NCBI RefSeq assembly: GCF_035918015.1
Contig: NZ_CP109132.1
Location: 5,890,001-5,954,000, forward strand
Source: Streptomyces sp. NBC_01754
Lineage (GTDB): Bacteria; Actinomycetota; Actinomycetes; Streptomycetales; Streptomycetaceae
DNA length: 64,000 nt
Reading direction: 5' to 3'
Shown here piece after piece: positions 27,846 to 35,270 of this stretch (positions within the stretch are counted from its first letter, which is position 1; each line of letters starts with the position of its first letter). The position numbers were made by a program, and so were the translations under genes. The notes beneath the pieces are model-generated. The model did no database searches, was not told where the DNA came from, and was given only the letters and a program-made list of their open reading frames with translations.

Positions 27846-28513
27846 CAGTGACCGCCCTCCTCAGGACCTTCGGCAAAGGCCTCCTCGACCTTCGCGATCT
27901 CGTCCGTACGCATCATCACGTGGACCAGATCGCCCTCCTGCAGCACCGTCTGCGACGACGGCAGTATGGCCTCGCCCAGCCGGGTGAGGAACGCGACGCG
28001 GACGCCCGTCTCCTCCTGCAGCGTGCTGATCCTGTGGCCGATCCAGGACGGCGTGGTGTGCACCTCCGCGAGCTGCACACCCCCGCTCGGGTCACGCCAC
28101 AGCGGCTCGGCGCCCGACGGCAGCAGCCGCCGCAGCATCTGGTTCGCGGTCCAGCGGACCGTGGCGACGGTGGGGATACCGAGACGCTGGTAGACCTCCG
28201 CACGACGGGGATCGTAGATGCGGGCCGCGACGTTCTCGATGCCGAACGTCTCGCGGGCCACCCGGGCCGCGATGATGTTGGAGTTGTCGCCGCTGCTGAC
28301 CGCGGCGAACGCCCCGGCCTCCTCGATCCCCGCCTCGCGCAGGGTGTCCTGGTCGAAACCGACACCGCTGACCCGCCGGCCGCCGAACCCGGAACCGAGG
28401 CGGCGGAAGGCCGTGGGGTCCTGGTCGATCACGGCGACGGTGTGCCCCTGCTCCTCCAGGGTCTGCGCGAGAGCGGCTCCGACACGCCCGCAGCCCATGA
28501 TGACGATGTGCAC
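27845..28513 (-). CDS. TrkA/KtrA-type potassium uptake regulatory subunit (RCK), second copy
   Basis: A 222-residue paralog of the next gene: MHIVIMGCGRVGAALA glycine loop, RCK_N up to about residue 125, and RCK_C (SWIGHRISTLQEETGVRV, LQEGDLVHVMM). It is the first gene of a two-gene operon, translationally coupled to the second RCK protein. The two probably form hetero- or homo-octameric rings. Its promoter faces that of the KimA-like gene across 376 bp, so the K+ genes may be co-regulated. Confidence 0.92.
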   Translation of the reverse strand: MHIVIMGCGRVGAALAQTLEEQGHTVAVIDQDPTAFRRLGSGFGGRRVSGVGFDQDTLREAGIEEAGAFAAVSSGDNSNIIAARVARETFGIENVAARIYDPRRAEVYQRLGIPTVATVRWTANQMLRRLLPSGAEPLWRDPSGGVQLAEVHTTPSWIGHRISTLQEETGVRVAFLTRLGEAILPSSQTVLQEGDLVHVMMRTDEIAKVEEAFAEGPEEGGH

Positions 28514-28889
28514 CTCGCGCCTACCTCGCCGTTCTGGTCGTCCGGATGACCTGAGAAAACACCCTGCTCACACTTCTTCCTCAGCTTGCGGGGCAAACCA
28601 ACGGGGCAACCCCCTTCGGGGCCGCCGGAGCACGAGCTTATGCGGCCGCGCAACCGTGACCTCATCCGCGTAGGCGTACGCCGTGTCCCGAGCGGCGGAG
28701 CCGCCCTCCGGAGGCCGCGCCCACCGGGCGCGACGGGCCCCTTCATACCCCCGCGGCCGCCGCCCCGCCAAAAATGCGTTAAGGATTCCATGGACTTTTA
28801 CGGGAACGACGGGTAATTATGAAGGTTTTCCGGGCCGCGAGCGGGTGGTGGCCCGTCCGGCCCTTCCCGCAGCGCTTACGATCCTCAGC
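28514..28889. other. Divergent control region of the RCK pair and KimA-like gene
   Basis: 376 bp without a gene. It has a GC-rich half (28600-28760) and an AT-rich patch at 28765-28825 (AAAAATGCG, ACTTTTACGG, GGTAATTATGAAGG) that looks like the promoter zone of the transporter gene. I looked for the conserved pieces of a c-di-AMP (ydaO) riboswitch and did not find them on either strand. Confidence 0.5.
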
Positions 28890-30932
28890 GTGTCCAAACT
28901 GACCGACGTTCCGAAACGGATCCTGATCGGCCGGGCGCTGCGCAGCGACAGGCTGGGGGAGACGCTCCTCCCGAAACGCATCGCCCTCCCCGTGTTCGCA
29001 TCCGACCCGCTCTCCTCGGTGGCGTACGCACCCGGAGAGGTCCTCCTGGTGCTGTCCATCGCGGGCGTGTCGGCGTACCGCTTCAGCCCGTGGATCGCGG
29101 TGGCCGTCGTGGTGCTCATGTTCACGGTCGTCGCCTCGTACCGGCAGAACGTCCGCGAGTACCCGAGCGGCGGCGGCGACTACGAGGTCGCCAACACCAA
29201 CCTCGGCCCGAAGGCCGGACTGACCGTCGCCAGCGCCCTGCTGGTGGACTACGTCCTCACCGTCGCCGTGTCGATCTCCTCCGGCGTCGAGAACCTCGGC
29301 TCCGCCATCCCCTTCGTCGTCGAGCACAAGACACTCTGCGCCGTCGGTGCCATCGTGCTGCTGACACTGATGAACCTGCGCGGGGTCAAGGAGTCCGGGA
29401 AGCTCTTCGCCGTCCCGACCTATCTGTTCGTGGCGGGCGTCTTCCTCATGATCCTGTGGGGGGCGTTCCGGGGACTGGTCCTCGGGGACACCATGCACGC
29501 GCCGACCTCGGACTACGAGATCAGGCCCGAGCAGCAGGGGCTGACCGGCTTCGCCCTCGTCTTCCTGCTGCTGCGGGCGTTCTCCTCCGGATGTGCCGCG
29601 CTCACCGGTGTCGAGGCGATCAGCAACGGCGTACCGGCCTTCCGGAAGCCGAAGAGCAAGAACGCGGCCACCACGCTCGCGGCGATGGGCCTGCTGGCCG
29701 TCACCATGTTCTGCGGCATCATCGGCCTCGCCATGGCCACCGACGTCAAGATGGCCCAGAACCCCGCGACGGACCTGCTGCACAACGGTTCCCCGGTCGG
29801 CACGGCCTTCGTACAGGACCCGGTGATCTCCCAGGTCGCCGAGGCGGTCTTCGGCCACGGTTCACTCCTCTTCGTGCTGCTGGCGGCGGCGACCGCCCTG
29901 GTGCTCTTCCTCGCCGCCAACACCGCCTACAACGGCTTCCCGCTGCTCGGCTCGATCCTGGCCCAGGACCGCTACCTGCCGCGCCAACTGCACACCCGCG
30001 GCGACCGGCTGGCCTTCTCCAACGGCATCGTGCTGCTCGCCGGCGCCGCGATCCTGCTCGTGTGGATCTACGGGGCGGACTCCACGAAGCTCATCCAGCT
30101 GTACATCGTCGGCGTCTTCGTCTCCTTCACCCTCAGCCAGACCGGCATGGTGCGGCACTGGAACCGCCACCTGCGGACCGAGCGCGATCCGGCGCGGCGC
30201 CGCCACATGGTCCGCTCCCGGGCGATCAACACCTTCGGCGCCTTCTTCACCGGGCTGGTGCTGGTCGTCGTCCTGGCCACCAAGTTCAGCCGCGGCGCCT
30301 GGGTCGCGCTGCTCGGCATGGTGATCTTCTTCGGCACCATGACCGCGATCCGCAAGCACTACGACCGCGTCGCCGAGGAGATCGCGGCCTCCGACGAGCC
30401 GTCCGACGAGACCATCCGGCCATCCCGGGTCCACTCGATCGTCCTGGTCTCCAAGCTCCACCGGCCGACGCTCCGTGCCCTCGCCTACGCCAAGCTGGTG
30501 CGCTCCGACCACCTGGAGGCGCTCTCCATCAGCGTCGACGCGGCCGAGACCAAGTCCCTGCGCGAGGACTGGGAGCGCCGGGGCATCGACATCCCGCTGA
30601 AGATCCTCGACTCGCCCTACCGCGAGGTGACCCGGCCGGTCATCGACTACGTGAAGGCGCTGCGCAAGGACCGGCCGCGCGACGTGGTCAGCGTCTACAT
30701 CCCCGAGTACGTCGTCGGGCACTGGTACGAGCACCTGCTGCACAACCAGAGCGCGCTGCGGCTGAAGGGCAGGCTGCTCTTCACCCCGGGTGTGATGGTC
30801 ACCTCGGTGCCGTACCAGCTGGAGTCCTCGGAGGCGGCGAAGCTGCGGGCCAGGAGGCGGGCGAACTGGTCGGCACCGGGATCGGTACGGCGCGGCCCGG
30901 TGGAGCGGAGGCACAAGGAGCCGCGCGGCTAG
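28890..30932 (+). CDS. KimA-like APC-superfamily potassium transporter
   Basis: A 680-residue membrane protein with about twelve helices (to roughly residue 495) and a cytoplasmic C-terminal Usp-like domain. It is usually annotated as an amino acid permease, but it resembles Bacillus KimA throughout. FASDPLSSVAY matches the KimA K+-site segment (D39 and Y46 for D36 and Y43), LLVDYVLTVAVS supplies D120 and T124 for D117 and T121, and LTGVEAISN supplies T239 and E242 for T230 and E233. KimA is a K+/H+ symporter. Two divergent RCK genes and KdpDE nearby support K+ transport. GTG 28890 gives the family N-terminus. Confidence 0.88.
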   Translation: MSKLTDVPKRILIGRALRSDRLGETLLPKRIALPVFASDPLSSVAYAPGEVLLVLSIAGVSAYRFSPWIAVAVVVLMFTVVASYRQNVREYPSGGGDYEVANTNLGPKAGLTVASALLVDYVLTVAVSISSGVENLGSAIPFVVEHKTLCAVGAIVLLTLMNLRGVKESGKLFAVPTYLFVAGVFLMILWGAFRGLVLGDTMHAPTSDYEIRPEQQGLTGFALVFLLLRAFSSGCAALTGVEAISNGVPAFRKPKSKNAATTLAAMGLLAVTMFCGIIGLAMATDVKMAQNPATDLLHNGSPVGTAFVQDPVISQVAEAVFGHGSLLFVLLAAATALVLFLAANTAYNGFPLLGSILAQDRYLPRQLHTRGDRLAFSNGIVLLAGAAILLVWIYGADSTKLIQLYIVGVFVSFTLSQTGMVRHWNRHLRTERDPARRRHMVRSRAINTFGAFFTGLVLVVVLATKFSRGAWVALLGMVIFFGTMTAIRKHYDRVAEEIAASDEPSDETIRPSRVHSIVLVSKLHRPTLRALAYAKLVRSDHLEALSISVDAAETKSLREDWERRGIDIPLKILDSPYREVTRPVIDYVKALRKDRPRDVVSVYIPEYVVGHWYEHLLHNQSALRLKGRLLFTPGVMVTSVPYQLESSEAAKLRARRRANWSAPGSVRRGPVERRHKEPRG

Positions 30933-31202
30933 GGCTCGTGTTGCCGGGAGCGGCGCGGCTGGGACCGGCGCGGCTGGGGACCGGGCCCCCGGAGCTCGGG
31001 GCCGGGGTCAAGGGTCCTGGGATGGGGACCGCCACACGGGAGGAAGGGCTGGCGCGACGGCGAAGGGCTGACGCGACGGCCCTCTCCGTGGTAAAAGGCC
31101 CGCCGCCGTCCACGTAGACTTGTGGGCTGTCGTCCGGCCGTTCGCCTGTGCCGTACACCCCTTGGCAGTACCCCTTCTCCCGATCTCTGGAGCCACCCCC
31201 TC

Positions 31203-32546
31203 ATGCAGAACGAATCCACTCCGTCGCCGGCCGGGGAGTCGCTGGTGGGCCGGGAGTACGAGGTCGAGGTCGGCCCCGTCGCCCACGGCGGCCACTGCAT
31301 CGCGCGTACGGCGGAGGGCCAGGTCCTCTTCGTACGGCACACGCTGCCCGGTGAGAAGGTCGTCGCCAGGGTCACCGACGGAGGGAGCGACTCGCGTTTC
31401 CTGCGAGCCGACGCCGTCACCGTTCTCGACGCGTCCAAGGACCGGGTGGAAGCCCCGTGCCCGTACGCCGGCCCCGGCAAGTGCGGCGGCTGCGACTGGC
31501 AGCACGCCAAGCCCGGAGCCCAGCGCCGGCTCAAGGGCGAGGTGATCGCCGAGCAGCTCCAGCGCCTCGCGGGCCTCACCCCGGAGGAGGCCGGCTGGGA
31601 CGGCACGGTCATGCCTGCCGAGGGCGACAAGCTCCCGCCGGGCGAGGTACCGGCCTGGCGCACCCGCGTGCAGTACGCGGTCGACGCCGACGGCCTGGCC
31701 GGACTGCGCAAGCACCGGTCGCACGAGGTACAACCGATCGACCACTGCCTGATCGCGGCCCCCGGCGTCTCCGAGCTCGGCGTCGAGAAGCAGGACTGGC
31801 CGCAGATGGCCACGGTGGAGGCCATCTCCGCCACCGGCTCCCACGACCGCCAGGTCATCCTGACCCCGCGAGAGGGCGGCCGGCTCCCGCTGGTCGAGCT
31901 GGACAAGCCGGTCTCCGTGCTCCGCGTCGACGAGAAGGACGGCGGCGTCCACCGCGTGCACGGCCGTGCCTTCGTACGCGAGCGCGCCGACGACCGCACG
32001 TACCGCGTCGGCTCCGGCGGCTTCTGGCAGGTCCACCCGCAGGCGGCCGACACCCTGGTCCGCGCGGTCATGCAGGGCCTGCTGCCGCGCAAGAACGACA
32101 TGGCGCTCGACCTCTACTGCGGCGTCGGTCTCTTCGCCGGCGCCATCGGCCAGCGCATCGGCGAGAAGGGCGCGGTCCTGGGGATCGAGTCCGGCAAACG
32201 CGCGGTCGAGGACGCCCGGCACAACCTGAAGGACCTCGACCGGGTCCGCATCGAGCACGGCAAGGTGGACCAGGTCCTGCCGCGCACGGGTATCACCGAG
32301 TGCGACCTGATCGTCCTGGACCCGCCGCGCGCGGGCGCCGGGAAGGCGACGGTCAAGCACCTGTCCTCGCTGGGGGCACGCCGTATCGCGTACGTGGCGT
32401 GCGACCCGGCGGCGCTGGCCCGGGACATCGCGTACTTCCGGGACGGGGGATACAGGGTGCGGACGCTGCGGGCGTTCGACCTGTTTCCGATGACTGCGCA
32501 CGTTGAGTGCGTGGCCATTCTGGAGCCTGCTGGCAAGGGCGCCTGA
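31203..32546 (+). CDS. TrmA/RumA-type (uracil-5)-RNA methyltransferase with TRAM domain and [4Fe-4S] cluster
   Basis: A 447-residue S-adenosylmethionine-dependent enzyme that methylates C5 of a uridine in rRNA or tRNA. An N-terminal TRAM domain (EYEVEVGPVAHGGHCIAR) is followed by cluster cysteines C86, C94, C97 and C182, the SAM loop DLYCGVGLFAGAIG (from D303), and the catalytic cysteine C400 in YVACDPAALARD. ATG 31203 follows GGAG. Its 3' end is the integration target of the mobile segment to the right: the last about 20 codons recur twice downstream. The last codons here (MTAHVECVAILEPAGKGA) may themselves have been replaced during integration. Confidence 0.93.
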   Translation: MQNESTPSPAGESLVGREYEVEVGPVAHGGHCIARTAEGQVLFVRHTLPGEKVVARVTDGGSDSRFLRADAVTVLDASKDRVEAPCPYAGPGKCGGCDWQHAKPGAQRRLKGEVIAEQLQRLAGLTPEEAGWDGTVMPAEGDKLPPGEVPAWRTRVQYAVDADGLAGLRKHRSHEVQPIDHCLIAAPGVSELGVEKQDWPQMATVEAISATGSHDRQVILTPREGGRLPLVELDKPVSVLRVDEKDGGVHRVHGRAFVRERADDRTYRVGSGGFWQVHPQAADTLVRAVMQGLLPRKNDMALDLYCGVGLFAGAIGQRIGEKGAVLGIESGKRAVEDARHNLKDLDRVRIEHGKVDQVLPRTGITECDLIVLDPPRAGAGKATVKHLSSLGARRIAYVACDPAALARDIAYFRDGGYRVRTLRAFDLFPMTAHVECVAILEPAGKGA

Positions 32547-32556
32547 CCTGCGGGTT
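32481..32556 (+). repeat. Attachment-site copy A: 3' end of the RNA methyltransferase gene
   Basis: This copy lies in the intact gene and covers codons LFPMTAHVECVAILEPAGKGA, the stop, and TGACCTGCGG. It matches copies B (37797) and C (42458). Homology to them stops shortly after TGACCTGCGG, as expected at a crossover point. Confidence 0.82.
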
Positions 32557-32632
32557 CGTGGTTCGGGTGGGTCGCTCGACCTGTTTTCCTCCGTGCAGCG
32601 GGTCGAGTGGACGGATCGCCCCTTGAAGGGGG

Positions 32633-32658
32633 CCTGACCGGAAAACTCAACGGTCAGG
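32633..32658. terminator. Hairpin downstream of the RNA methyltransferase and the IS110 transposase
   Basis: CCTGACCG (32633-32640) and CGGTCAGG (32651-32658) form a perfect 8-bp stem. It may terminate either converging gene or be an end structure of the IS110 element. Confidence 0.5.
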
Positions 32659-32710
32659 TGGGCATGGCGAAGTAGCCCCCGGTGGCGTGTGCTGAGAGTT
32701 TCGAGTGCTG

Positions 32711-34051
32711 TCAGGCGGTTGCCGGGGTGAGGGTGACGTCGTGGCCGAGGGCCTTGAGTTGACGGACGAGGTCGCGGCTCTTGCGGGCTGGGTCGAGGTT
32801 GCGGGTGTGGAAGTCCGCGCCGAGGTCGCGGTAGCGGGCGGTCGGGTCGGCCATCAGGTGCCAGACGGAGACCAGGATCGAGCGGGCGACGGCGACCAGG
32901 GCTTTCATATGGCCGCGGCGTTTGACGATGCGGCGGTAGCGGGCGCCGAGGAAGGTGTCGGTGCGTGCGGCGGAGATCGCCGCTTCGCCGAGGGCGCCGC
33001 GGAGCCAGGGGTTGCCCTTGCCGGTGGGACCGGAGGTGTTCTTGTTTCCGGACTGGAGGGTGCGTGGGGAGAGTTTCGCCCAGGACACGAGATGGCCGGC
33101 GGTGGGGAACACCGTCATGTCCAGGCCGACCTCGGCGAGGATGACCTGCGCGGTGCCGGGGCCGATGCCGGGGATCTCGTCGAGGCGCTCGGTGTCGGTG
33201 ATCGGTATCAGGGTGCCCTGCCCGGGGCCTTCGTCGTCCTCGGTGGTGGACAGCCCGGTCAGACGCAGGGTGATCCGGGCGGTGAGCTTGTCGATCTGCA
33301 CGGTGAGGTGGTCGACGGTGTCCAGCAGCATTCGGCACATGAATGCGTGGTGCTCTTCGAACCGGCCGGTCAGGGCCTCGGCCAGGGTGCTGTGGCTGGC
33401 CTTGATGGTGCCGTGGGCCAGGTCCGCCAGGGCCTTGGGGCTGCGCTCACCGGCGATCAGCGCCTCCAGCATCGCGCGTCCGGAGACGCCGAAGATGTCG
33501 GCGATCACGGTGGACAGCTTGATCTGGGCGTCTTCGAGGAGTTTCTCGGTGCGCTGCTTGTGGCGGGTGCGCTCGTGCGTCATGACCGCCCGGGCCCGGG
33601 TCAGATCGCGCAGTTCACGGACCGGTTTCGGGGGCACGAACGAGGGCCGGAGCATGCCGCGTTCGGTGAGTTTGGCCAGCCAGACCGCGTCCAGTCGGTC
33701 GGTCTTGGGCCGGCCCGGGACGTTCTTGACGTCACGGGCGTTGACCAGCCAGCACTCCAGACCACGCGACTCCAGCAGAAAGAAGTAGGGCTTCCAGTAC
33801 GTCGACGTGGCCTCCATCACCACTCGGGTGACGCCCTGGCAGATCAGGTGGTCGGCCAGGTCCAGGATCGCGCCGCTGGTCGCGACGGTGTTGAAGACCC
33901 GCTGCACGCGCTTGCCGGGCTGGTCCTCGTGCGGCACCCGCACGCAGACCATGCCCGACGCCTTGGCGATATCGATCGCCGCGACACGGGCCACGAGCTC
34001 CTCGGCCTGCTCGATCTCCTCGGTGCCACCGCTGTCGTCGGTGTCCGCCAT
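32711..34051 (-). CDS. IS110-family transposase (DEDD recombinase)
   Basis: A 446-residue transposase that appears intact. The N-terminal DEDD RuvC-like domain has AAIDIAKA (D27), VMEATST and KTDRLDAVWLAKL. The C-terminal transposase_20 domain carries the helix-hairpin-helix LDEIPGIGPGTAQVILAEVG and the segment with the catalytic serine region (LQSGNKNTSGPTGKGNPWLR). IS110 elements move with an RNA-guided serine/DEDD recombinase and have no long terminal inverted repeats, so the exact ends cannot be set. GGGAGTGGAGC precedes ATG 34051. Confidence 0.93.
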   Translation of the reverse strand: MADTDDSGGTEEIEQAEELVARVAAIDIAKASGMVCVRVPHEDQPGKRVQRVFNTVATSGAILDLADHLICQGVTRVVMEATSTYWKPYFFLLESRGLECWLVNARDVKNVPGRPKTDRLDAVWLAKLTERGMLRPSFVPPKPVRELRDLTRARAVMTHERTRHKQRTEKLLEDAQIKLSTVIADIFGVSGRAMLEALIAGERSPKALADLAHGTIKASHSTLAEALTGRFEEHHAFMCRMLLDTVDHLTVQIDKLTARITLRLTGLSTTEDDEGPGQGTLIPITDTERLDEIPGIGPGTAQVILAEVGLDMTVFPTAGHLVSWAKLSPRTLQSGNKNTSGPTGKGNPWLRGALGEAAISAARTDTFLGARYRRIVKRRGHMKALVAVARSILVSVWHLMADPTARYRDLGADFHTRNLDPARKSRDLVRQLKALGHDVTLTPATA

Positions 34052-34270
34052 GCTCCACTCCCTGGTATCGATCCGTACGGGATGACGCCTGCCCAGGGGG
34101 CCGCGGGGGGAGCGAGAATCTGACCGGCGTGCTCGATGGCAACAGTGCGTGGCCCCTCTGCGGCCCCGGCACCAGACTGACCTACGGGCTCAACGTCCCA
34201 ACGAGCTACCGGCATCGGCGGGCAGGCGCCGCAGCCATGTTTTCACGCCGGCAAGGCGCACCCGAAGGGA
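34052..34270 (-). other. 5' non-coding flank of the IS110 transposase; candidate bridge-RNA region
   Basis: About 200 bp upstream of the transposase on its own strand, non-coding and GC-rich, with several short inverted repeats. In IS110-group elements the left end between the element boundary and the transposase start encodes the bridge RNA that pairs with target and donor DNA. Position and size fit, but the RNA fold was not computed. Confidence 0.4.
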
Positions 34271-34347
34271 TCAGGGGGACTGACCTGCGAATTCATGGGG
34301 GAGGCGCTGGTATCGGCGACGCCTTCAGGGCCTCGTTCGGAAATTCC

Positions 34348-34366
34348 TGACGCTCGGATGACGCTC
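34348..34366 (+). repeat. Paired TGACGCTCG repeat (arm-type site 1)
   Basis: TGACGCTCG at 34348 and 34359, 11 bp apart. The same pair recurs at 37702, 37918, 42363 and 42579, always near the attachment-site copies. About 66 bp to the left lies GACTGACCTGCG (34279-34290), which resembles the core end of copies B and C. Confidence 0.65.
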
Positions 34367-34555
34367 GAAGCGAGAGTCCTGACCTCCCGGACCTTCCCGG
34401 CTGGGGCTGTGCGGACCGGACTGTCGGCATGGAGGGCGAGAAACTCCTCATGGAAGCGGCGCGAGCTGCCATCCCGGTCCCCGGCTCCCTGGAGCCCAGC
34501 GTGCGCCAGTCCAAGCGGCAGAACGTGGCGTCGTGATCCGAGGTCTTGAGTGGCT

Positions 34556-34592
34556 GGTATCACCTCGCCACCCAGATACCAGTCCGGTATCA
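34556..34592 (+). promoter_or_regulatory. Operator-like repeats before the antitoxin gene
   Basis: GATACC (34575-34580) and GGTATC (34586-34591) form an inverted repeat with a five-base spacer; another GGTATCA starts at 34556, 30 bp before the last one. The cluster ends nine bases before ATG 34600. Ribbon-helix-helix antitoxins normally repress their own operon by binding such repeats. Confidence 0.65.
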
Positions 34593-34599
34593 TCGCTGT

Positions 34600-34794
34600 A
34601 TGGCGATGACACTCCGACTCCCCGACGATCTTGATGCGAAACTCACTGAGCGTGCTCGTCGAGAGGGCCGAAGCAAGCAGGAACTCGCTGTCGAGGCCAT
34701 CCGCGACGCCCAGGACCGGGCCGAGCTGAAGGTCGACGATGTCCTGGCCGAGCTCATGGACAGCGATGCGGAGATCCTGGACTACCTGAAGTGA
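34600..34794 (+). CDS. Ribbon-helix-helix antitoxin
   Basis: A 64-residue protein. The N-terminal ribbon-helix-helix fold (MTLRLPDDLDAKLTERARREGRSKQELAVEAI) binds DNA as a dimer. The acidic C-terminus (VDDVLAELMDSDAEILDYLK) would wrap the toxin. It is the first gene of a toxin-antitoxin operon. Its stop overlaps the start of the Doc toxin by four bases (GTGA). An in-frame start further upstream (34546) is unlikely because it would cover the operator repeats. Confidence 0.88.
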   Translation: MAMTLRLPDDLDAKLTERARREGRSKQELAVEAIRDAQDRAELKVDDVLAELMDSDAEILDYLK

Positions 34795-35183
34795 CCGAAG
34801 TGCGCTACATCCAGCTCGACGAGATCCTTGCCATCGCTCGCACGGTCAACGGTACCGACCACAGCGTGCGTGACATGGGACTTTTGGTGTCAGCGATCGA
34901 ACGGCCCCGGACCAACGTGTTCGGAGCCGAGCTGTATCCCACGCTGCACGAGAAGGCGGCGGCACTGCTGCACTCCGTTGCCCGAAATCACGCCCTGATC
35001 GACGGCAACAAGCGCACCGCCTGGCTTGCCATGCGCGTCTTCCTGCGGCTCAACGGTGTCAGCGCCGGTACCGTCCCGCCACCTGCCTCCACTGCCGGCC
35101 CGTTCGTCGAGGAAGTCGCGCAGGACAACATGGATGTACCGGTCATCGCCAAGCGCCTGTCGGCCTGGTTCCCCGTCTCCTGA
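34791..35183 (+). CDS. Doc-type (Fic-fold) toxin
   Basis: A 130-residue protein of the death-on-curing family. The Fic-fold active site is HALIDGNKR at residues 67-75, matching Doc (HxFxDANKR) rather than AMP-transferring Fic (HPFxxGNGR). Doc phosphorylates elongation factor EF-Tu and stops translation. The catalytic H67, D71, N73, K74 and R75 are all present, so the toxin looks active. It is translationally coupled to the antitoxin. Such modules stabilise mobile elements, in line with its place inside the integration hot spot. Confidence 0.9.
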   Translation: MTEVRYIQLDEILAIARTVNGTDHSVRDMGLLVSAIERPRTNVFGAELYPTLHEKAAALLHSVARNHALIDGNKRTAWLAMRVFLRLNGVSAGTVPPPASTAGPFVEEVAQDNMDVPVIAKRLSAWFPVS

Positions 35184-35270
35184 CGTACGACGACGGATGG
35201 GGTGGGCACGCGCGCGCCCGGCCCTCACGCGTAGTCCGGCTTGCTCGCATCAGGCCGGAATCGGCGCTGT

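Noticed and set aside
22391..28513. kdpFABC structural genes
   Set aside because: Only kdpD and kdpE are present; the following genes are OB-fold, DUF3159 and RCK proteins.
28514..28889. c-di-AMP (ydaO-type) riboswitch before the KimA-like gene
   Set aside because: The conserved paired blocks of that riboswitch are not visible on either strand; only short GC hairpins are seen.
30942..31010. GGCGCGGCTGGG repeats after the KimA-like gene
   Set aside because: Two to three short GC-rich copies only; too little to call a repeat element or a terminator.
34129..34350. 73-codon frame right of the IS110 transposase
   Set aside because: Lies in the non-coding flank of the element, lacks a ribosome-binding site and resembles no protein.
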